Origin: Protula sp. h YS-2021
Lineage: Eukaryota; Annelida; Polychaeta; Sabellida; Serpulidae
Reading direction: 5' to 3'
Assembly (NCBI GenBank): GCA_949752745.1
Contig: OX457034.1
Coordinates: 30,113,544 to 30,177,543 of the forward strand
Length of the DNA stretch: 64,000 nt
Positions 51,001-61,100 of this stretch are shown here, piece by piece. Below the pieces are notes generated by a model. The model did no database searches and was not told the origin of the DNA. It was given only the letters and a program-made list of their open reading frames with translations. A program made the position numbers and the translations under genes. Position 1 is the stretch's first letter. Every line of letters starts with the position of its first letter.

Positions 51001-54000
51001 GGATACAAGCAATCGGTAGCTGCAACAAGTATCAACAGAAACAAATCACCAGAAAACATTGATGTAAAAATTCAAAGGTCCAGTACATAATACGGCATAT
51101 CCTCGTCTCGGACATTTGTCGTTGTCATGTATCTGCGCCGTATGTCGAATTATGCTGACACAGTTGACGCCCCACTCTAGCGCTATTACTCTTATATTTA
51201 TGACTTCCTTAAAATCTAAGCGGTTATTGTTGCAAGATCAAAGATTTCAATTTAGTTCGTTCGTTGCATAGACTGCACATCCTAGCTTTTATTTTAGTGT
51301 TAATGCATGTTTAACTGGCCAGTCGTTAACTGGTCAACCGTCAATGATGGATAATGGATTTACAGACATGTCTTGTTATATTTTCCATGTTGATCAAACC
51401 AACACAGGTTAAACAAGACCCAAACAGTCTGAGAAATCTGATAGATTCACAGCAGGTTATATACAAATAGTGAAAATGGTTAATTTGGTGGATACGTTAA
51501 ATTTTGAAAGTGGAATATCTTTAAAAGTATTGGTGATAGAGAGACGGGGATTTGACGAGGTGATATGGCGAATATGAATTATGTATGATCCAGTAGTGTT
51601 TTTAGGCCATTCTGAGCCCTTTAAATTGCACTTTTACAAAGGCAAAGTTTTCTACAGGCGAGTGTTAAATGAATGGTTTTAAGAACAGCGAGATAGTTTT
51701 TTTATAAATAGATTTGTCTATTTCTTAGTGATTGGATGAATGATCAGATCAGTCCTGGAAAAAACTTCACAATAACTATGTAACTGTTTGATATATTTTT
51801 TTAAAGTAAACCTTTGTAACCATATACATCCTTCATGTTACCAGTTACCAATACAAATATATGTAATGTAAGAAGCTACTAAATTTCAACTTACAATTTA
51901 GATGTTTTCAGCATTTTATTTACAGTAGACTTTGTAAACCTAAATAATTAAAATGTACTTCTATTTCCAGCCGAGTGTGAGATGTGAGAAATAATTCTGG
52001 GGTTACGGTATATACCGCCAACAACTGGAAAAATAAAAATAAATCAAGGGGTAATGTCATTGAATGTGTGATTTGTTTTAAGAACTACAAAAAGATGTAT
52101 GTATTCCATAGGTAAAAATTGTAATTTATTTCTGCATACAAACAATATGTATTTGCACCAATTATCAACTCTAAAGAAATCAGGTATTACACATATACCA
52201 CCGACAAAAATGAAAATCCTGTGACTTTCTCAGTGAATTTGTGATATGGTTCAAGAGCTAGAAAGGAATGTATGTATACCTTTAGTAAAATTTGAACTTT
52301 ATTTCTGGATACAAGCAATCGGTAGCTGCAACAAGTATCAACAGAAACAAATCACCAGAAAACATTGATGTAAAAATTCAAAGGTCCAGTACATAATACG
52401 GCATATCCTCGTCTCGGACATTTGTCGTTGTCATGTATCTGCGCCGTATGTCGAATTATGCTGACACAGTTGACGCCCCACTCTAGCGCTATTACTCTTA
52501 TATTTATGACTTCCTTAAAATCTAAGCGGTTATTGTTGCAAGATCAAAGATTTCAATTTAGTTCGTTCGTTGCATAGACTGCACATCCTAGCTTTTATTT
52601 TAGTGTTAATGCATGTTTAACTGGCCAGTCGTTAACTGGTCAACCGTCAATGATGGATAATGGATTTACAGACATGTCTTGTTATATTTTCCATGTTGAT
52701 CAAACCAACACAGGTTAAACAAGACCCAAACAGTCTGAGAAATCTGATAGATTCACAGCAGGTTATATACAAATAGTGAAAATGGTTAATTTGGTGGATA
52801 CGTTAAATTTTGAAAGTGGAATATCTTTAAAAGTATTGGTGATAGAGAGACGGGGATTTGACGAGGTGATATGGCGAATATGAATTATGTATGATCCAGT
52901 AGTGTTTTTAGGCCATTCTGAGCCCTTTAAATTGCACTTTTACAAAGGCAAAGTTTTCTACAGGCGAGTGTTAAATGAATGGTTTTAAGAACAGCGAGAT
53001 AGTTTTTTTATAAATAGATTTGTCTATTTCTTAGTGATTGGATGAATGATCAGATCAGTCCTGGAAAAAACTTCACAATAACTATGTAACTGTTTGATAT
53101 ATTTTTTTAAAGTAAACCTTTGTAACCATATACATCCTTCATGTTACCAGTTACCAATACAAATATATGTAATGTAAGAAGCTACTAAATTTCAACTTAC
53201 AATTTAGATGTTTTCAGCATTTTATTTACAGTAGACTTTGTAAACCTAAATAATTAAAATGTACTTCTATTTCCAGCCGAGTGTGAGATGTGAGAAATAA
53301 TTCTGGGGTTACGGTATATACCGCCAACAACTGGAAAAATAAAAATAAATCAAGGGGTAATGTCATTGAATGTGTGATTTGTTTTAAGAACTACAAAAAG
53401 ATGTATGTATTCCATAGGTAAAAATTGTAATTTATTTCTGCATACAAACAATATGTATTTGCACCAATTATCAACTCTAAAGAAATCAGGTATTACACAT
53501 ATACCACCGACAAAAATGAAAATCCTGTGACTTTCTCAGTGAATTTGTGATATGGTTCAAGAGCTAGAAAGGAATGTATGTATACCTTTAGTAAAATTTG
53601 AACTTTATTTCTGGATACAAGCAATCGGTAGCTGCAACAAGTATCAACAGAAACAAATCACCAGAAAACATTGATGTAAAAATTCAAAGGTCCAGTACAT
53701 AATACGGCATATCCTCGTCTCGGACATTTGTCGTTGTCATGTATCTGCGCCGTATGTCGAATTATGCTGACACAGTTGACGCCCCACTCTAGCGCTATTA
53801 CTCTTATATTTATGACTTCCTTAAAATCTAAGCGGTTATTGTTGCAAGATCAAAGATTTCAATTTAGTTCGTTCGTTGCATAGACTGCACATCCTAGCTT
53901 TTATTTTAGTGTTAATGCATGTTTAACTGGCCAGTCGTTAACTGGTCAACCGTCAATGATGGATAATGGATTTACAGACATGTCTTGTTATATTTTCCAT

Positions 54001-55004
54001 GTTGATCAAACCAACACAGGTTAAACAAGACCCAAACAGTCTGAGAAATCTGATAGATTCACAGCAGGTTATATACAAATAGTGAAAATGGTTAATTTGG
54101 TGGATACGTTAAATTTTGAAAGTGGAATATCTTTAAAAGTATTGGTGATAGAGAGACGGGGATTTGACGAGGTGATATGGCGAATATGAATTATGTATGA
54201 TCCAGTAGTGTTTTTAGGCCATTCTGAGCCCTTTAAATTGCACTTTTACAAAGGCAAAGTTTTCTACAGGCGAGTGTTAAATGAATGGTTTTAAGAACAG
54301 CGAGATAGTTTTTTATAAATAGATTTGTCTATTTCTTAGTGATTGGATGAATGATCAGATCAGTCCTGGAAAAAACTTCACAATAACTATGTAACTGTTT
54401 GATATATTTTTTTAAAGTAAACCTTTGTAACCATATACATCCTTCATGTTACCAGTTACCAATACAAATATATGTAATGTAAGAAGCTACTAAATTTCAA
54501 CTTACAATTTAGATGTTTTCAGCATTTTATTTACAGTAGACTTTGTAAACCTAAATAATTAAAATGTACTTCTATTTCCAGCCGAGTGTGAGATGTGAGA
54601 AATAATTCTGGGGTTACGGTATATACCGCCAACAACTGGAAAAATAAAAATAAATCAAGGGGTAATGTCATTGAATGTGTGATTTGTTTTAAGAACTACA
54701 AAAAGATGTATGTATTCCATAGGTAAAAATTGTAATTTATTTCTGCATACAAACAATATGTATTTGCACCAATTATCAACTCTAAAGAAATCAGGTATTA
54801 CACATATACCACCGACAAAAATGAAAATCCTGTGACTTTCTCAGTGAATTTGTGATATGGTTCAAGAGCTAGAAAGGAATGTATGTATACCTTTAGTAAA
54901 ATTTGAACTTTATTTCTGGATACAAGCAATCGGTAGCTGCAACAAGTATCAACAGAAACAAATCACCAGAAAACATTGATGTAAAAATTCAAAGGTCCAG
55001 TACA
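21051..55004 (+). repeat. Run of 26 short units (13-38)
   Basis: Unit starts are 21051, 22357, 23663, 24969, 26275, 27581, 28887, 30193, 31499, 32805, 34111, 35417, 36723, 38029, 39335, 40641, 41947, 43253, 44558, 45864, 47170, 48476, 49782, 51088, 52394 and 53700. All are 1306 bp except unit 30 and unit 38 (1305). Units 13-20 look almost identical: all read CCTATCTT near base 198 and ACAAGCAAT near base 1055. Unit 21 keeps only the first of these, and unit 24 has it again. Units 31, 32 and 34, but not 33, share AATTTAAATG and AAACGTAC. Units 32 and 33 share T6-AATAAATAG with unit 9. No genes are recognisable. Confidence 0.95.
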
Positions 55005-55425
55005 TAATACGGCATATCCTCGTCTCGGACATTTGTCGTTGTCATGTATCTGCGCCGTATGTCGAATTATGCTGACACAGTTGACGCCCCACTCTAGCGC
55101 TATTACTCTTATATTTATGACTTCCTTAAAATCTAAGCGGTTATTGTTGCAAGATCAAAGATTTCAATTTAGTTCGTTCGTTGCATAGACTGCACATCCT
55201 AGCTTTTATTTTAGTGTTAATGCATGTTTAACTGGCCAGTCGTTAACTGGTCAACCGTCAATGATGGATAATGGATTTACAGACATGTCTTGTTATATTT
55301 TCCATGTTGATCAAACCAACACAGGTTAAACAAGACCCAAACAGTCTGAGAAATCTGATAGATTCACAGCAGGTTATATACAATTCCAGTGACATTGAAA
55401 AATGGTGTGTAAAATTACTGATAGA

Positions 55426-55755
55426 GAATTGAATTGGATAGAGCATTGGTTCGGTAAGCCGAAGGTCCCGAGTTCGACTCCAGCTCGGGGCGGCATGCAG
55501 GGAATTGACATTTGCTCAAATTGCCTTGGCTAAGCAAATACAGTAGATAAGATCACCTATGAAGGAATTTAAAGTTGACGCCCACTTAGCGTTTCAGCCA
55601 TCCCTTAAAAAACATTCTGGAAAGAAGTTAGTTTGGGCATCGTCCAATGACTTTCTTTATTTGAGTTGCCAAAGTCAATAAAATTATTTATTTTTAAACG
55701 ATCAAAAGTTTCAGGGAGTGAACTCTGTAAAAAAAAAAAAAAAAAAAAAAAAAAA
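55426..55755 (+). mobile_element. tRNA-derived SINE-like element, unit 39
   Basis: This copy of the same element has its A box at 55426-55437, B box at 55471-55481 and an A27 tail at 55729-55755. It has the same place in the unit as in the other long units. Confidence 0.7.
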
Positions 55756-56018
55756 CATAGGTTTTGCCTGTAACACTTTGGTCCCTTTTTATTCTATATT
55801 GATATTGAATGTTTCAAGTCAAACCGTAAACAAGAAGAAAAAAGTGTAAGCAACGCCTGTTTTGAAAGATTTACAATGCAGCAATAAATGTTGCAATCAC
55901 TCACTTTTTCCCACACCACAATCCAATTCAGATGGGAAGGTATGTAGTTTATAAACAGGCTCGAGCATCCATACAGATAGTGCTGTGCAGGTTATGGCAG
56001 TAATACAGTTGGCTGAAA

Positions 56019-56234
56019 GTTGGCTCGGGAGTGCGAGGGCGTAAGCGTTCCGGTGTTCTTCGGGACCCGGTGGATCGAGCTGGAACTCGGCTGTAGAAAG
56101 GCGAAAGGCGGCGTAAAACCCGCCCGGTATGCCGAAGCCCCGCCACTGACCAATGCACACTGTGGTTGATCATTGACGGTGGCTGGGGTGGCCGTATATA
56201 CGTCAGGCTTCTGGCAGCAAGCCATAATATATAT
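56019..56234 (+). promoter_or_regulatory. CpG-rich island with promoter-like motifs, unit 39
   Basis: This copy of the island has CCAAT at 56150-56154 and TATATAC at 56195-56201, with all motifs intact. Confidence 0.4.
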
Positions 56235-58109
56235 CCTGCACTGCACGCTTCACTTTTTGTTTTTTTTTTTTTACCTTTGATTATGTTTTATTTTATCCAA
56301 GAGGTAGGTTATTGTTTCTACTTCATACAAAACTTATGCAAGATTTAATCATATTTTATTGCTGGTGCATGCACATAGAAGGCTCTAGAATATGCACAAC
56401 AGTATTCCACACTCCTCTAGTATCGCTTGTTCAATGCTCTTTCAATCCAACTGGACAATCAAAAGCTGTGCGTCTCACACTTCTTGATCTCTCTCACACT
56501 GCTTGATCTCTTCAATCATGGCATTCTACCTACGTCAGTTGCAGAGTTACTTCGGGATTGAAGGCACAGAGTACGATCGTTGTACCTTACTAAGATCGAG
56601 GATGTATATTCAGACACCGTAATATCATACTGAATTTTACTTCAGGTTTTAAACAAATATTAAGTAGTCTTAAAACTGTTTGATTTTACATACACCGTTT
56701 ATAAGAGAATGACATTGAAGCATTAACTTTGGCCATTTTTTTCTATCTTAAACCATTTCAAAGAGAATAAAATACTCAGACAAAAGTACAGATGCTCAAT
56801 AATCTTTCAGATCAAGGCAGATCGATGAACTTTCTAAAATACATAAACCTATTTTATTGCTAAACATTAAAATATCTGCAATAAAGAAAATTTTAATGGT
56901 TATAAAAGTAAGATTGTAATGTGTGGATAAGTTTGTACAGTGTAGCTAAAGTGAAAAGGTGGTAGTAGAATTTGCAAAGTGGGGATACCTGCTTGACCTC
57001 TTCCGAGGATCATAATTTTAAAACTGATCTATGTGAAAATAAAAGAAGAAAGTTAATTTTCCTTGGAAAATAATAAAAAGTCAAATATATTGTACTTGCG
57101 ATTGAAGAAAAATGGGCACGGTTGGGGAGAGGAAGAGCAAAGGAAGACGGAAGTATGTAAATGTCTTGAGTAATAATGTGAAATAGTGAAAGTGGTTAAT
57201 TTGGTGGATAGGTTAAATTTTGAAAGTGGAATATCTTTAAAAGTATTGGTGATAGAGAGACGGGGATTTGACGAGGTGATATGGCGAATATGAATTATGT
57301 ATGATCCAGTAGTGTTTTTAGGCCATTCTGAGCCCTTTAAATTGCACTTTTACAAAGGCAAAGTTTTCTACAGGCGAGTGTTAAATGAATGGTTTTAAGA
57401 ACAGCGAGATAGTTTTTTTATAAATAGATTTGTCTATTTCTTAGTGATTGGATGAATGATCAGATCAGTCCTGGAAAAAACTTCACAATAACTATGTAAC
57501 TGTTTGATATATTTTTTTAAAGTAAACCTTTGTAACCATATACATCCTTCATGTTACCAGTTACCAATACAAATATATGTAATGTAAGAAGCTACTAAAT
57601 TTCAACTTACAATTTAGATGTTTTCAGCATTTTATTTACAGTAGACTTTGTAAACCTAAATAATTAAAATGTACTTCTATTTCCAGCCGAGTGTGAGATG
57701 TGAGAAATAATTCTGGGGTTACGGTATATACCGCCAACAACTGGAAAAATAAAAATAAATCAAGGGGTAATGTCATTGAATGTGTGATTTGTTTTAAGAA
57801 CTACAAAAAGATGTATGTATTCCATAGGTAAAAATTGTAATTTATTTCTGCATACAAGCAATATGTATTTGCACCAATTATCAACTCTAAAGAAATCAGG
57901 TATTACACATATACCACCGACAAAAATGAAAATCCTGTGACTTTCTCAGTGAATTTGTGATATGGTTCAAGAGCTAGAAAGGAATGTATGTATACCTTTA
58001 GTAAAATTTGAACTTTATTTCTGGATACAAGCAATCGGTAGCTGCAACAAGTATCAACAGAAACAAATCACCAGAAAACATTGATGTAAAAATTCAAAGG
58101 TCCAGTACA

Positions 58110-61100
58110 TAATACGGCATATCCTCGTCTCGGACATTTGTCGTTGTCATGTATCTGCGCCGTATGTCGAATTATGCTGACACAGTTGACGCCCCACTCT
58201 AGCGCTATTACTCTTATATTTATGACTTCCTTAAAATCTAAGCGGTTATTGTTGCAAGATCAAAGATTTCAATTTAGTTCGTTCGTTGCATAGACTGCAC
58301 ATCCTATCTTTTATTTTAGTGTTAATGCATGTTTAACTGGCCAGTCGTTAACTGGTCAACCGTCAATGATGGATAATGGATTTACAGACATGTCTTGTTA
58401 TATTTTCCATGTTGATCAAACCAACACAGGTTAAACAAGACCCAAACAGTCTGAGAAATCTGATAGATTCACAGCAGGTTATATACAAATAGTGAAAATG
58501 GTTAATTTGGTGGATACGTTAAATTTTGAAAGTGGAATATCTTTAAAAGTATTGGTGATAGAGAGACGGGGATTTGACGAGGTGATATGGCGAATATGAA
58601 TTATGTATGATCCAGTAGTGTTTTTAGGCCATTCTGAGCCCTTTAAATTGCACTTTTACAAAGGCAAAGTTTTCTACAGGCGAGTGTTAAATGAATGGTT
58701 TTAAGAACAGCGAGATAGTTTTTTTATAAATAGATTTGTCTATTTCTTAGTGATTGGATGAATGATCAGATCAGTCCTGGAAAAAACTTCACAATAACTA
58801 TGTAACTGTTTGATATATTTTTTTAAAGTAAACCTTTGTAACCATATACATCCTTCATGTTACCAGTTACCAATACAAATATATGTAATGTAAGAAGCTA
58901 CTAAATTTCAACTTACAATTTAGATGTTTTCAGCATTTTATTTACAGTAGACTTTGTAAACCTAAATAATTAAAATGTACTTCTATTTCCAGCCGAGTGT
59001 GAGATGTGAGAAATAATTCTGGGGTTACGGTATATACCGCCAACAACTGGAAAAATAAAAATAAATCAAGGGGTAATGTCATTGAATGTGTGATTTGTTT
59101 TAAGAACTACAAAAAGATGTATGTATTCCATAGGTAAAATTTGTAATTTATTTCTGCATACAAACAATATGTATTTGCACCAATTATCAACTCTAAAGAA
59201 ATCAGGTATTACACATATACCACCGACAAAAATGAAAATCCTGTGACTTTCTCAGTGAATTTGTGATATGGTTCAAGAGCTAGAAAGGAATGTATGTATA
59301 CCTTTAGTAAAATTTGAACTTTATTTCTGGATACAAGCAATCGGTAGCTGCAACAAGTATCAACAGAAACAAATCACCAGAAAACATTGATGTAAAAATT
59401 CAAAGGTCCAGTACATAATACGGCATATCCTCGTCTCGGACATTTGTCGTTGTCATGTATCTGCGCCGTATGTCGAATTATGCTGACACAGTTGACGCCC
59501 CACTCTAGCGCTATTACTCTTATATTTATGACTTCCTTAAAATCTAAGCGGTTATTGTTGCAAGATCAAAGATTTCAATTTAGTTCGTTCGTTGCATAGA
59601 CTGCACATCCTAGCTTTTATTTTAGTGTTAATGCATGTTTAACTGGCCAGTCGTTAACTGGTCAACCGTCAATGATGGATAATGGATTTACAGACATGTC
59701 TTGTTATATTTTCCATGTTGATCAAACCAACACAGGTTAAACAAGACCCAAACAGTCTGAGAAATCTGATAGATTCACAGCAGGTTATATACAAATAGTG
59801 AAAATGGTTAATTTGGTGGATACGTTAAATTTTGAAAGTGGAATATCTTTAAAAGTATTGGTGATAGAGAGACGGGGATTTGACGAGGTGATATGGCGAA
59901 TATGAATTATGTATGATCCAGTAGTGTTTTTAGGCCATTCTGAGCCCTTTAAATTGCACTTTTACAAAGGCAAAGTTTTCTACAGGCGAGTGTTAAATGA
60001 ATGGTTTTAAGAACAGCGAGATAGTTTTTTTATAAATAGATTTGTCTATTTCTTAGTGATTGGATGAATGATCAGATCAGTCCTGGAAAAAACTTCACAA
60101 TAACTATGTAACTGTTTGATATATTTTTTTAAAGTAAACCTTTGTAACCATATACATCCTTCATGTTACCAGTTACCAATACAAATATATGTAATGTAAG
60201 AAGCTACTAAATTTCAACTTACAATTTAGATGTTTTCAGCATTTTATTTACAGTAGACTTTGTAAACCTAAATAATTAAAATGTACTTCTATTTCCAGCC
60301 GAGTGTGAGATGTGAGAAATAATTCTGGGGTTACGGTATATACCGCCAACAACTGGAAAAATAAAAATAAATCAAGGGGTAATGTCATTGAATGTGTGAT
60401 TTGTTTTAAGAACTACAAAAAGATGTATGTATTCCATAGGTAAAAATTGTAATTTATTTCTGCATACAAGCAATATGTATTTGCACCAATTATCAACTCT
60501 AAAGAAATCAGGTATTACACATATACCACCGACAAAAATGAAAATCCTGTGACTTTCTCAGTGAATTTGTGATATGGTTCAAGAGCTAGAAAGGAATGTA
60601 TGTATACCTTTAGTAAAATTTGAACTTTATTTCTGGATACAAGCAATCGGTAGCTGCAACAAGTATCAACAGAAACAAATCACCAGAAAACATTGATGTA
60701 AAAATTCAAAGGTCCAGTACATAATACGGCATATCCTCGTCTCGGACATTTGTCGTTGTCATGTATCTGCGCCGTATGTCGAATTATGCTGACACAGTTG
60801 ACGCCCCACTCTAGCGCTATTACTCTTATATTTATGACTTCCTTAAAATCTAAGCGGTTATTGTTGCAAGATCAAAGATTTCAATTTAGTTCGTTCGTTG
60901 CATAGACTGCACATCCTATCTTTTATTTTAGTGTTAATGCATGTTTAACTGGCCAGTCGTTAACTGGTCAACCGTCAATGATGGATAATGGATTTACAGA
61001 CATGTCTTGTTATATTTTCCATGTTGATCAAACCAACACAGGTTAAACAAGACCCAAACAGTCTGAGAAATCTGATAGATTCACAGCAGGTTATATACAA

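Larger units (their letters stand above)
55384..57182 (+). other. Long-unit-specific 1.8-kb segment, unit 39
   Basis: This 1799-bp copy has the same contents and edges as the other three, with A27 and T13 tracts. One substitution near 57152 (GGAAGTATG for GGATGTATG) is private. The portion from about 56511 to 57182 holds no recognisable feature. Confidence 0.9.
55005..58109 (+). repeat. Long unit 39 (3105 bp)
   Basis: This is the longest unit, with extra sequence at 55384-57182 (1799 bp). The poly(A) is 27 bases (55729-55755) and the T tract 13 bases. Like long unit 12 it has G at the end marker (57858), and the following unit 40 has T at the start marker (58307). The preceding unit 38 has T6. 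The three-marker block of units 38-40 therefore copies that of units 11-13. Confidence 0.95.
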
